Part shown: positions 1 to 7,557 of the stretch, piece after piece
Layout: each line of letters opens with the position of its first letter
Numbering within the stretch: position 1 is the stretch's first letter
NCBI GenBank assembly: GCA_025351615.1
Contig: JANXVP010000031.1
Coordinates: 1 to 8,080, forward strand
DNA from: Ramlibacter sp.
GTDB lineage: Bacteria; Pseudomonadota; Gammaproteobacteria; Burkholderiales; Burkholderiaceae_C
Length of the DNA: 8,080 nucleotides
Direction: 5' to 3'
The notes under the pieces: generated by a model
Database searches by the model: none
The model's input: only the letters and a program-made list of their open reading frames with translations
Told to the model about the DNA's origin: nothing
Program-made: the position numbers and the translations under genes

Positions 1-705
1 GCCGCGTTCAAGGATGTGCGCGTGCGCAAGGCCCTGTCGATGGTGCTGGACCGCGACATCCTGTCCCAACGCATCACGGCCGACGGCCAGGCTCCCGCCT
101 ATGGCCTGATCGTCAAGGGCCTGGAAGGCGCCGATGTCACGGCCTACGACTGGGCGAAGTGGCCGATGGACAAGCGCGTGTCCGAAGCGAAGGCGTTGCT
201 GGCACAGGCCGGCGTGAAGCCGGGCACCAAATTCACCTTCTCGTACAACACCAGCGAGTACAACAAGAAGATGGCGATTTTCGCCGCCTCGGAATGGAAG
301 ACCAAGCTCGGTCTGGGCATCGAGCTGGAGGCGATGGAGTTCAAGGTGCTGCTCAAGAAGCGCCACGACGGCGATTTCCAGATGGCGCGCAACGGCTGGC
401 TGGCCGACTACAACGACGCGACCAGCTTCCTCGCGCTGGTGCGCTGCGACTCCGACCAGAACAACAACTTCAATTGCAACCGCAAGGCCGAGGACCTGAT
501 CACCCAGGGCACGGCGCAGACCGATCAGGCCAAACGAAGGATGCTGCTGACGCAGGCCGCGACCATGATCATGGAGGACTACCCGATCATTCCGCTGCTG
601 CAATACTCGCTGCCGCGGCTGGTAAAATTCTATATTGGCGGCTACTCGCTCGATAACGCACAGGACCGCTTCCGCAGCAAGGACCTGTACATCATCAAGC
701 ACTGA
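1..705 (+). CDS. oppA: Periplasmic oligopeptide-binding protein OppA (SBP family 5), 3' part
   Basis: The reading frame is open from base 1 and ends at TGA 703-705, so this is the last 234 residues of a gene that starts outside the window, roughly 40% of a usual ~540-residue OppA. The protein captures oligopeptides in the periplasm and hands them to the OppBC channel. Visible family signs are the opening segment with DVRVRKALSMVLDRD (residues 5-19 of the fragment), typical of the C-terminal half of extracellular solute-binding family 5, and a tail with PRLVKF, GGYS and a YIIKH end that closely resembles the end of enterobacterial OppA. The GTG at 16-18 lies inside the conserved domain and is not a start. 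The gene heads the oppBCDF series that follows 70 bases later. A dipeptide- or murein-peptide-binding paralogue cannot be excluded from the C-terminal part alone, but the Opp-type partners favour OppA. Confidence 0.92.
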   Translation, partial: AAFKDVRVRKALSMVLDRDILSQRITADGQAPAYGLIVKGLEGADVTAYDWAKWPMDKRVSEAKALLAQAGVKPGTKFTFSYNTSEYNKKMAIFAASEWKTKLGLGIELEAMEFKVLLKKRHDGDFQMARNGWLADYNDATSFLALVRCDSDQNNNFNCNRKAEDLITQGTAQTDQAKRRMLLTQAATMIMEDYPIIPLLQYSLPRLVKFYIGGYSLDNAQDRFRSKDLYIIKH

Positions 706-775
706 GCGCCCCTTCCTTCGCGCCACTCGGACGCCGACGTCACAAGGGCAGGCGGTCAGTCAGGTTTCTAGTCAC

Positions 776-1696
776 ATGTGGTCCTATACGTTGCGTCGCT
801 TGCTGGCGACCATTCCCACGTTGCTGGCGGTCATCACCGTCAGCTACTTCCTGCTGCACGCCGCGCCCGGCGGCCCGTTCGACAGCGAGCGGGTCGTGTC
901 GGCGGCGGTGCTGGCCAATCTGCAGGCCAAGTACCACCTGGACCTGCCGCCCTGGCAGCAATACCTCTATTACCTGAACAACCTGCTGCATGGTGACCTC
1001 GGCGCCTCGTTCCGCTACGCCGACTGGTCGGTGAACGACCTGGTGGCGGCCGCCCTGCCGGTGTCGCTTTCGATTGGCGGCACGTCGCTGCTGCTGGCGT
1101 TCGTGCTGGGCGTCGGCCTGGGCATCGCAGCCGCGCTGCGCCAGAACAGCGCAGCCGACTACGCCGTGATGCTCGTGGGCAACCTGGGCAGCGTGTTCCC
1201 GTCGTTCGTGATCGGGCCGGTCCTGGTGCTGGTGTTCGCGATCTCGCTGCATTGGCTGCCGGCCGGCGGCTGGGATGCCTTCGCGCCCCGCTTCATGGTC
1301 CTGCCGATCGCGCTGCTGACGTTCATCAACGTCGCGACCATCGCCCGCGTGATGCGCGGCAGCCTGATCGAGGTCATGCACAGCAACTTCATCCGCACGG
1401 CGCGCGCCAAGGGCCTGCCGACGCGGATCGTCGTGTTGCGGCACGCGCTCAAACCCGCCTTGCTGCCGGTGATTTCGGTGCTCGGTCCGCTGGCGATCGG
1501 CTCGATCACCGCGGCGCTCGTGACCGAGACCGTGTTCTCGCTGCCCGGCATCGGCAAGCTGATTGTCAACGGCGCCGGCAACCGCGACTACACGCTGGTG
1601 CTGGGACTGGTGGTGCTGATCACGGTGCTGGCGGTGACCCTCAACCTGCTGGTCGATCTCGCCTACGCGGCGCTCGACCCCAAGATCCGCTACTAG
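776..1696 (+). CDS. oppB: Oligopeptide ABC transporter permease OppB
   Basis: This is an inner-membrane channel subunit of the oligopeptide importer, pairing with OppC. It has 306 residues, the same as E. coli OppB. The N-terminus (LRR followed by a hydrophobic helix at about residues 9-27, then APGGPF) is the classic DppB/OppB opening. Further hydrophobic segments lie near 100-121, 131-165, 173-190, 229-252 and 274-298, making about six helices. The EAA coupling loop that docks on the ATPases starts at E199, with the ARAKG core at 209-213, and the protein ends in the family-typical ALDPKIRY. The frame is open upstream to 635, but that extension is low-complexity and matches no family sequence, so ATG 776 is chosen. 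The Shine-Dalgarno signal is weak: only CAGG at 761-764. The 70 bases after oppA (706-775) show no clear promoter or terminator. Confidence 0.96.
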   Translation: MWSYTLRRLLATIPTLLAVITVSYFLLHAAPGGPFDSERVVSAAVLANLQAKYHLDLPPWQQYLYYLNNLLHGDLGASFRYADWSVNDLVAAALPVSLSIGGTSLLLAFVLGVGLGIAAALRQNSAADYAVMLVGNLGSVFPSFVIGPVLVLVFAISLHWLPAGGWDAFAPRFMVLPIALLTFINVATIARVMRGSLIEVMHSNFIRTARAKGLPTRIVVLRHALKPALLPVISVLGPLAIGSITAALVTETVFSLPGIGKLIVNGAGNRDYTLVLGLVVLITVLAVTLNLLVDLAYAALDPKIRY

Positions 1697-1709
1697 ACCC
1701 GCGTCCTCC

Positions 1710-2624
1710 ATGCTCTTTTCAGCCCGACAGAAAGCCATTGCCGACGCGCTGGCCGAAGCGCCAGTCGCGGTCCAGCCGGGGCGCAGTCCCTGGGCCGACG
1801 CGCGGACCCGGTTCCTGCGCAACCGCGCGGCCGTCGCCAGTCTTGCCATCCTCGCGCTGATCGTCCTCGTTTGCGTGGCCGGCCCGGCGCTGCTGCCCTA
1901 CGACTTCGACACGGCCGACTGGGACGCGATGAAGCTGCCGCCCTCATGGAAGGGCATGCACTGGTGGGGCACCGACGAATCCGGGCGCGACCTGCTGGTC
2001 CGCTGCCTGATCGGCGGGCGCATCTCGCTGATGGTCGGCCTGCTGGCCACGCTGGCCTCGGTCGCCATCGGCATTGCCTGGGGTGCGACAGCCGGCTTCC
2101 TGGGTGGGCGGGTCGACAGCATCATGATGCGCATCGTCGACATGATGTATGCCATCCCCTACCTGCTGATCGCGATCCTGCTGGTCACCATCCTGGGCCG
2201 CGAGTTCTACCTGGTGGTGCTGGCGATCACCGCCTTCTCGTGGATGGACATGGCGCGGGTGGTGCGCGGCCAGACGCTGTCGCTGCGGACGATGGAATTC
2301 GTCGAGGCCGCGCGCGCGATCGGTGTGCCGACCCGGCGCATCATCTTCGCGCACATCGTGCCGAACCTGCTTGGCGTGGTCGTGATCTACACCACCGTCA
2401 CGGTTCCCGGAGTGATCCTGACCGAATCGGTGCTGTCGTTCCTCGGTCTGGGGATCCAGGAGCCGATGACCAGCTGGGGCGTGCTGATCGAGGACGGGAC
2501 CAAGGTGATGGACGTGGCGCCCTGGATGCTGCTGTTCCCGGCCGCCCTGCTGTCGGTCACGCTGTACTGTTTCAACTTCATCGGGGACGGCCTGCGGGAT
2601 GCGCTGGACCCCAAGGAACGTTAG
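1710..2624 (+). CDS. oppC: Oligopeptide ABC transporter permease OppC
   Basis: This is the second membrane channel subunit, partner of OppB. Its 304 residues compare with about 302 in E. coli OppC. The N-terminal cytoplasmic segment contains SPWADARTRFLRNRAAVAS (26-44), leading into the first helix at about 42-62. The GTDESGRD motif, the GGRISLMVG stretch, the EAA loop from E196 (EFVEAARAIGV), the ESVLSFLGLG segment and the end NFIGDGLRDALDP are all hallmarks of the OppC/DppC family. The start at ATG 1710 is 13 bases after the oppB stop. No Shine-Dalgarno sequence is visible in those 13 bases, so initiation probably depends on ribosomes finishing oppB; this is an inference. Length and N-terminal similarity support the chosen start. 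Confidence 0.97.
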   Translation: MLFSARQKAIADALAEAPVAVQPGRSPWADARTRFLRNRAAVASLAILALIVLVCVAGPALLPYDFDTADWDAMKLPPSWKGMHWWGTDESGRDLLVRCLIGGRISLMVGLLATLASVAIGIAWGATAGFLGGRVDSIMMRIVDMMYAIPYLLIAILLVTILGREFYLVVLAITAFSWMDMARVVRGQTLSLRTMEFVEAARAIGVPTRRIIFAHIVPNLLGVVVIYTTVTVPGVILTESVLSFLGLGIQEPMTSWGVLIEDGTKVMDVAPWMLLFPAALLSVTLYCFNFIGDGLRDALDPKER

Positions 2625-2626
2625 CC

Positions 2627-3646
2627 ATGGATGGGGTTCGCGCTGCGCACAAGCTGATCGAAGTCGACGACCTGACGGTCAGGTTCCAGAGTCCGGACGG
2701 CGAGGTCACGGCGGTCAACGGCCTGGGCTTCCAGCTCGAACGGGGCCAGACCTTCGGCATCGTGGGCGAAAGCGGATCGGGCAAGAGCCAGAGCATGCTG
2801 GCCCTGATGGGCCTGCTGGCCGCGAACGGCCGCGCCACGGGACGGGCGCTGTTCAACGGCGAAGACCTGCTGGCGATGTCCGCCACGCGCCTGAACCGGG
2901 TGCGCGGCGACCGCATCGCCATGATCTTCCAGGACCCGATGACCTCGCTCAACCCCTACCTGACCATCGAGCGGCAGATGACCGAGGTGCTCCAGCTGCA
3001 CAAGGCAATGACGCGCAGGGCGGCCCTGCAACGCGCCATCACGGCGCTGGAGGCAGTGCGCATTCCGGAAGCCGCACAACGCATCCGCATGTATCCCCAT
3101 GAATTTTCCGGTGGCATGCGCCAGCGGATCATGATCGCGATGGCGCTTCTGTGCGAGCCGGACCTGCTGATCGCCGACGAGCCGACCACCGCGCTGGACG
3201 TCACCGTGCAGGCCCAGATCGTCGCCCTGCTGCGCGAGCTGCAGCGCGACTTCGGCACTGCGATCATCCTGATCACCCACGATCTGGGCGTCGTGGCCGG
3301 CTTGTGCGACGAGGTGATGGTGCTGTACGGCGGCCGGACCATGGAGCAAGGCAGCGCCGACAGCATCTTCTACCGGCCCACCCACCCCTACACCCTGGGA
3401 CTACTGGCCGCCGCGCCGCGTCTCGAACTCGACTCGGAAACCCTGCTGGCCATTCCCGGCTCGCCGCCCAACATGGCGCAGCTGCCGCCCGGCTGCCCTT
3501 TCAGCGAGCGCTGCGCATTCGTGCTCCCCCATTGTGCGGCGCAGCGCCCGCCCCTGATCCCGACAAGCATCGATCCTTCGGTGCTGCGCGCCTGTCACCG
3601 TGATCCCCGCGAATGCACGCCGCAGGCGCTGGAGGCGCGGGCATGA
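2627..3646 (+). CDS. oppD: Oligopeptide ABC transporter ATPase OppD
   Basis: This cytoplasmic ATPase of 339 residues (E. coli OppD is 337) powers import together with OppF. It shows Walker A GESGSGKS at residues 47-54, Q-loop Q102 in FQDPMTSLNP, the signature FSGGM at 160-164, Walker B ending in D184 with catalytic E185 followed by PTTALD, and switch histidine H218. The C-terminal oligopeptide/dipeptide extension carries C290, C296, C303 and C323. This spacing matches the four-cysteine motif reported to hold a [4Fe-4S] cluster in some Opp/Dpp ATPases. The start at ATG 2627 lies 2 bases after the oppC stop, with AAGGA at 2613-2617 inside the end of oppC. The frame is open far upstream through oppC, but that part is an Arg/Gly/His-rich shadow and not coding. 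The signature reads FSGGM where most ABC proteins have SGGQ, which is usual for OppD. Confidence 0.97.
   Translation: MDGVRAAHKLIEVDDLTVRFQSPDGEVTAVNGLGFQLERGQTFGIVGESGSGKSQSMLALMGLLAANGRATGRALFNGEDLLAMSATRLNRVRGDRIAMIFQDPMTSLNPYLTIERQMTEVLQLHKAMTRRAALQRAITALEAVRIPEAAQRIRMYPHEFSGGMRQRIMIAMALLCEPDLLIADEPTTALDVTVQAQIVALLRELQRDFGTAIILITHDLGVVAGLCDEVMVLYGGRTMEQGSADSIFYRPTHPYTLGLLAAAPRLELDSETLLAIPGSPPNMAQLPPGCPFSERCAFVLPHCAAQRPPLIPTSIDPSVLRACHRDPRECTPQALEARA
3631..3635 (+). promoter_or_regulatory. Ribosome binding site of oppF
   Basis: GGAGG lies inside the end of oppD, 7 bases before ATG 3643. It decides between that start and an in-frame ATG at 3613, which has no such site and would add ten Ala/Gly-rich residues not typical of OppF. 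Confidence 0.8.
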
Positions 3647-4647
3647 CGGCGAACGGGCCGGTCGATGGCGGGCGCACACCGCTGCTCTCGGTGCATGACC
3701 TGCATGTTCACTTCAAGGTCCGGGGTGGCGGCTGGCCCTGGAGTGCCGGGCGCACATTGAAGGCCGTCAACGGCGTGAGCTTCGACGTCTATCCGGGCGA
3801 AACGCTGGGCGTGGTCGGCGAATCGGGCTGCGGCAAGTCGACCCTGGCCCGCGCCCTGATGAACCTGGTACCGGCGACCGAGGGCAAGATCGCCTGGCTC
3901 GGCCAGGACATGGGCGCGGCGGCCGCGCCCGCATGGCAGCAGGTGCGGCGCAACGTGCAAATGGTGTTCCAGGACCCTCTCGCGTCGCTGAATCCGCGCA
4001 TGAACGTAGCGCAGATCGTCGGTGAACCCTTGCGGACGCACGAACCCGGTTTGTCCGGGGACCAGGTGCTGGAACGGGTGAAGGCGATCCTGGTGCGGGT
4101 CGGCCTGTCCGATACCCACATGTACCGCTACCCGCACGAATTTTCAGGCGGCCAGTGCCAGCGCATCGGCATTGCCCGCGCGCTGATCCTGCGGCCGAAG
4201 CTGATCATCTGCGACGAACCGGTGTCCGCGCTCGATGTCTCGATCCAGGCGCAGATCATCAACCTGCTCAAGGACCTGCAGCAGGAAATGCAGCTGGCGC
4301 TGATCTTCATTGCGCACGACCTCGCCGTCGTCAAGCATGTCAGCCAGCGCATCCTCGTCATGTACCTGGGCCGGACCATGGAACTGGCCGAGAAGCGGTC
4401 GCTTTACGCGCAACCGCGCCATCCTTACAGCCGCGCACTGCTGTCCGCGGTTCCGGTGCCCGACCCGCGGCTGGAACGGGGCAAGGTGGTGCAGTTGCTG
4501 TCGGGCGACCTGCCTTCGCCGATCGACCTGCCTGCCGGCTGCGTGTTTCGATCGCGCTGTCCCGAGGCGTTCGCGAAGTGCGCGGCCGAGGTCCCGCCGC
4601 TCAAGCCGGTGGACGGCCTGAGCCAGGCCGCCTGCTGGCTGTACTGA
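3643..4647 (+). CDS. oppF: Oligopeptide ABC transporter ATPase OppF
   Basis: This is the second ATPase of the importer, with 334 residues, the same length as E. coli OppF. It shows Walker A GESGCGKST at 59-67, Q110 in FQDPLASLNPRM, the signature FSGGQ at 167-171, Walker B with D191 and E192 followed by PVSALDVS, and the switch histidine H225. The C-terminal oligopeptide domain ends in a second four-cysteine set: C300, C306, C313 and C331, with the same x5 and x6 spacing as in OppD. An RSAGRTLKAVNGVSF-like lead into Walker A is typical of OppF. The start overlaps the oppD stop by four bases (ATGA at 3643-3646), so the two ATPases are probably made by coupled translation in matched amounts. It is the last gene of the operon; the stop at 4645-4647 is directly followed by the A-tract of the opposing terminator. 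Confidence 0.97.
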   Translation: MTANGPVDGGRTPLLSVHDLHVHFKVRGGGWPWSAGRTLKAVNGVSFDVYPGETLGVVGESGCGKSTLARALMNLVPATEGKIAWLGQDMGAAAAPAWQQVRRNVQMVFQDPLASLNPRMNVAQIVGEPLRTHEPGLSGDQVLERVKAILVRVGLSDTHMYRYPHEFSGGQCQRIGIARALILRPKLIICDEPVSALDVSIQAQIINLLKDLQQEMQLALIFIAHDLAVVKHVSQRILVMYLGRTMELAEKRSLYAQPRHPYSRALLSAVPVPDPRLERGKVVQLLSGDLPSPIDLPAGCVFRSRCPEAFAKCAAEVPPLKPVDGLSQAACWLY

Positions 4648-4648
4648 C

Positions 4649-4676
4649 AAAAAAAATCCACCGGCAAGCGGTGGAT
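4649..4676 (-). terminator. Intrinsic terminator of the TonB-dependent receptor gene
   Basis: A perfect 8-bp stem joins 4656-4663 (ATCCACCG) with 4669-4676 (CGGTGGAT) around a 5-base loop. On the minus strand it is followed by a run of seven to eight T (4656-4649), the standard layout of a Rho-independent terminator. It lies about 53 bases beyond the receptor stop codon. On the plus strand the A-run precedes the stem and no T-run follows, so the element is directional and does not serve the opp transcript as an ordinary intrinsic terminator. Confidence 0.88.
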
Positions 4677-4682
4677 CGAGTT

Positions 4683-4704
4683 GCGATCCGGCGGACCGGA
4701 TCGC
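4683..4704. repeat. Second perfect hairpin in the convergent intergenic region
   Basis: The arms GCGATCCGG (4683-4691) and CCGGATCGC (4696-4704) form a 9-bp perfect stem with the 4-base loop CGGA. No T-run follows on either strand, so it is not a canonical terminator. It could protect the 3' end of either transcript or slow polymerase. Its left arm can also pair with 4673-4678, part of the neighbouring terminator. Confidence 0.7.
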
Positions 4705-4728
4705 GCTTGGAGTGCCCTTGCTAAAGCA

Positions 4729-7431
4729 TCAGAACTTGTAGGTGCCGCGCAGGTAATAAGAGCGCATGTACGGATCGGCGAAACGCGGGTCGTAGCCGAC
4801 CTGGAACGTCGCGGACTGCACCGATGAAGGCGGAGCCTTGTCGAACACGTTCCTCACGCCGGCTGTCAGCGTGAATTCCTTCCTGGGGGACCAGGAGCCG
4901 TAGATGTCCCAGGTGGAGTACGCGCCGACATTGCCCACCCCATCCTGGTCCAGGTAACCCGACTTGTAGTGATTCGTCAGGCCTGCGGACCACTGGTTCA
5001 TCGACCAGTTGGCGGAGAGCGTCATCTGGTTGCGGAACACCGGGCCGTCATTGGAGTAAACCCCGACTTTCTGGATCCACTCGCCGCCTTCCTCGGTCTG
5101 GTACTCGTACTTGGCAACGTACGTTTCCTGCGCGCGGAACGCGAAGTTCCCCATGTTGCTGGTGCGCAGGCGGTAATTCGCCGCGAGGTCGACGCCGTTG
5201 GTGCGAATGCCACCCAGGTTGTCATTGAGCAGTGAGACGTAGCCGCACTCCGGACCCGGATTGGCAACCGTGTTGCACTGGCTGCCGTCGGTCGCGAGCG
5301 AACCGTTGGGCGCACGCACGAAATGCGATGCGTACTTGACCGGGTCCTTGAACACCGTGTTATCGATAAGGCCCCCGATCGAGTGCTTCAGGCGGATCCA
5401 CCAGAAGTCGATCGTGGCATCGAACTCGCGCGTTGGCTGCAGGACGAAGCCGAACGAGGCGCTGTTGGACTTCTCGGGTTGCAGTTTCGGGTTGCCGCCG
5501 GTCAGCGCCATGAACTGGACCTGGCAATTCTCTGAAGTACTGGCACCCGCAATCGGCTTGCCACCTGGACAGCGAACCGGGTCGTTGAAGTTGTTGGCCG
5601 TGTTCGTGAACGTCTGCGCGGAGTTCAGTTCGAACAACGATGGCGCGCGGAAGCCGGTGGCCAGGGCGCCCCGCATGGCCCATGTGTCGCTGGGCGCAAA
5701 CTTGGCGGACAGCTTCGGGTTGAAGGTGCTCCCGAAATCCGGGTACTTGTCGTAACGCGCCGACCCGGTGACCTCGAGCGCCTTGGTGACGGGAACGTTC
5801 AATTCGCCATACACTGCGGACACTGTGCGCTGGCCCCGGTTGTCGGTGTTGGGGTCGAAGCCCGTGCTGGACACCACCTGGGAGGCGTAGTCGGTGTTGG
5901 CGAGCTGCGTGTACTTCTCACGACGGATCTCGGCGCCGACAGCCACCGCGGATTTGCGGCCGGAGCCGAACCAGTCGCCCAATTCCCGGCTGAGGCGGGC
6001 GTCGAGCGAGAGGACCTGGCCCTTGGCGTCGAACAGCCTGCCCGGCACGACAGCCGACCCGATGATGGTTTGTTCCGCAGGCGACAGCGTCGGCGTGAAC
6101 GGGTTGTACAAACCGGTCTTGACGGCATTGCGGATGATCGCGTCGTTGACATAACCACCAGTCAGGTTGTCGGTGGTCTTGATGGTGTTGTAGCTGAGGC
6201 CGGAGTTGTAGTCCCAACCCGCGACCGTGCCCTCGAGGGAAGCGACAAAGCGCTGTTGCAGGGTGTTGTTCTCGTCGGCACGCGGGCCGGCCGGAACGGT
6301 GCGGTAGCGCACCCGGACCGGCTTGGTGGGGTCGATGGTTCCCTGGGCTGCCGTAGGGCCGGGCGTGATGCCGTTGCCCGGGTAGTACTTGGTGCCCGGG
6401 TCGATCGAGAGAGCCCCCTCGGGAACCGGAGCAATGTTGGTCGACACCTGGGTCTTCGCCGCCATGTACTCCAGGTTCAGCTGGTGGTCGCCCGGCAGAG
6501 CCAGCGTGCCCGTGAGCATGCCCGTCACCCGATCGGTCTTTGGAACCAGGTCCACAAAATTCCAGTATTGGTAGGCACAGGTCGTGCCGCCGCCCGACGG
6601 CACCTGGTATTGCTGCGCACAGCCCGGCGCGAACGGGCTGGCTGCCGTGCCGCCTTGCGAATAGCTGCCCGGGAAACCCGTGGGCGATGTCTTGGGGCTG
6701 GTGGCGAACTGCGGCCGCTGCGGCGTGGTCAGCACGTCCTGGTGCTGGTAGTCGATGAAACCGAAGATATTCCACTTGTCTTCAGTCAGGTCGCCCTTGC
6801 CGAAACCAGCGCTGACTTCGTAAGATTTGCCGCCTGGCTTCTTGGGGCTCGTGTACTGGGCGGTGACTTCGACGCCTTTGTAGTCCTTCTTCGTGATGAA
6901 GTTGATCACACCGCCGATCGCGTCCGTCCCGTACAGGGAGGAGGCTCCATCGCGCAGCACTTCGATGCGGTCGATCGCCGCCAGCGGAATCGTGTTCAGG
7001 TCGGGCGCCGAGCTGTCGCCCGCCCCGCCGATGGCCTGGTTGGCGATACGACGGCCATTCAGCAGGATCAGCGTCTTGTTGGCACCGAGGCCGCGCAGGT
7101 TGGCGAAGGCTGCACCTCCGGTAATCCCCCCCACGGCCGCGCTCGTGCCAAGCAGGGTCTGGTTACCCGAAATGGTGTTCATGACGTCTTCGACAGTGGT
7201 GTAACCCTGCTGCCTCAGCTCTTCCACCTTGAGCACGGTGATCGGCAAAGCCGTCTCCGCATCGACTCGCTTGATCGCGGATCCCGTAATTTCGACGCGC
7301 TGCAGACCCGGGGAAGTGGTCGCCTGGGCAGCGACATCAGGCGCGACGATCAGCGCCCCAGTGCCACAAAACGCCGTCAGCAAAGCCCGGACCACGAGGG
7401 TCTTCCTGAACTTGGTGGTGTCGGTTGTCAT
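4729..7431 (-). CDS. TonB-dependent outer-membrane receptor
   Basis: This outer-membrane beta-barrel receptor of 900 residues actively imports a ligand using TonB energy. The start ATG (7429-7431) is preceded by a good GGAG site. Residues 1-37 look like a signal peptide: K7, R9 and K10, a hydrophobic core, and a VAAQA cleavage region. A TonB-box-like segment RVEITGS is at 45-51. The plug domain spans about 60-182 with NLRGLG (111-116), LLNGRR (123-128) and the conserved IEVLRDGASSLYGTDAIGG stretch (156-174). The barrel fills 183-900 and ends in Phe, as outer-membrane barrels do. No N-terminal signalling (STN) domain is present. The mature protein has exactly six cysteines in three close pairs: 271/285, 621/636 and 719/729. 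The neighbours are a TonB-like gene upstream and a convergent opp operon. The ligand is unknown; peptide, sugar, siderophore or vitamin are all possible. Confidence 0.95.
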   Translation of the reverse strand: MTTDTTKFRKTLVVRALLTAFCGTGALIVAPDVAAQATTSPGLQRVEITGSAIKRVDAETALPITVLKVEELRQQGYTTVEDVMNTISGNQTLLGTSAAVGGITGGAAFANLRGLGANKTLILLNGRRIANQAIGGAGDSSAPDLNTIPLAAIDRIEVLRDGASSLYGTDAIGGVINFITKKDYKGVEVTAQYTSPKKPGGKSYEVSAGFGKGDLTEDKWNIFGFIDYQHQDVLTTPQRPQFATSPKTSPTGFPGSYSQGGTAASPFAPGCAQQYQVPSGGGTTCAYQYWNFVDLVPKTDRVTGMLTGTLALPGDHQLNLEYMAAKTQVSTNIAPVPEGALSIDPGTKYYPGNGITPGPTAAQGTIDPTKPVRVRYRTVPAGPRADENNTLQQRFVASLEGTVAGWDYNSGLSYNTIKTTDNLTGGYVNDAIIRNAVKTGLYNPFTPTLSPAEQTIIGSAVVPGRLFDAKGQVLSLDARLSRELGDWFGSGRKSAVAVGAEIRREKYTQLANTDYASQVVSSTGFDPNTDNRGQRTVSAVYGELNVPVTKALEVTGSARYDKYPDFGSTFNPKLSAKFAPSDTWAMRGALATGFRAPSLFELNSAQTFTNTANNFNDPVRCPGGKPIAGASTSENCQVQFMALTGGNPKLQPEKSNSASFGFVLQPTREFDATIDFWWIRLKHSIGGLIDNTVFKDPVKYASHFVRAPNGSLATDGSQCNTVANPGPECGYVSLLNDNLGGIRTNGVDLAANYRLRTSNMGNFAFRAQETYVAKYEYQTEEGGEWIQKVGVYSNDGPVFRNQMTLSANWSMNQWSAGLTNHYKSGYLDQDGVGNVGAYSTWDIYGSWSPRKEFTLTAGVRNVFDKAPPSSVQSATFQVGYDPRFADPYMRSYYLRGTYKF

Positions 7432-7436
7432 CTGTT

Positions 7437-7440
7437 CTCC
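7437..7440 (-). promoter_or_regulatory. Ribosome binding site of the receptor gene
   Basis: Reading the minus strand, GGAG is followed by AACAG and then the ATG, a 5-base gap. It supports the receptor start at 7431, which also places the signal peptide correctly. Confidence 0.75.
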
Positions 7441-7458
7441 AAACCAGTACCTGTCGCG

Positions 7459-7486
7459 AAAAAGGCCGGAGGATCAACTCGCGGCC
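7459..7486 (-). promoter_or_regulatory. Terminator-like hairpin in the receptor leader
   Basis: On the minus strand GGCCG (7486-7482) can pair with CGGCC (7468-7464) around a 13-base loop, followed at once by five T (7463-7459). The end is 27 bases before the receptor start codon. The stem is short, so termination would be partial at best. An alternative 5-bp pairing of 7479-7483 with 7455-7459 would break it. It may be an attenuator, a remnant, or chance. Confidence 0.35.
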
Positions 7487-7557
7487 CACATGGGAGGGAT
7501 GACAGACAAAAAAGTGAATTAATTGTTGTCGTCGCCAAGGTATAGGTTTTACACAAA

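Noticed and set aside
635..775. N-terminal extension of OppB overlapping the end of oppA
   Set aside because: It is low-complexity, unlike any permease N-terminus, and overlaps oppA; ATG 776 gives the exact family length.
740..1849. Long open frame on the minus strand opposite oppB
   Set aside because: Its product is rich in Arg, Gln, His and Asp with no domain, and it lies opposite a clear gene; this is the usual mirror effect of GC-rich coding DNA.
1871..2626. Long N-terminal extension of OppD reaching back through oppC
   Set aside because: The extension is an Arg/Gly/His-rich out-of-frame reading of oppC. Starting at 2627 gives the normal OppD length with a good ribosome site.
7499..7522. 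Seven-codon frame on the plus strand after GGAGGG
   Set aside because: The purine run touches the ATG directly, leaving no spacing, and no plus-strand promoter or downstream gene is visible.
6070..7545. 491-residue open frame on the plus strand opposite the receptor gene
   Set aside because: The product is Arg/Gly/Val-rich without recognisable motifs, and the minus strand carries an unmistakable receptor.
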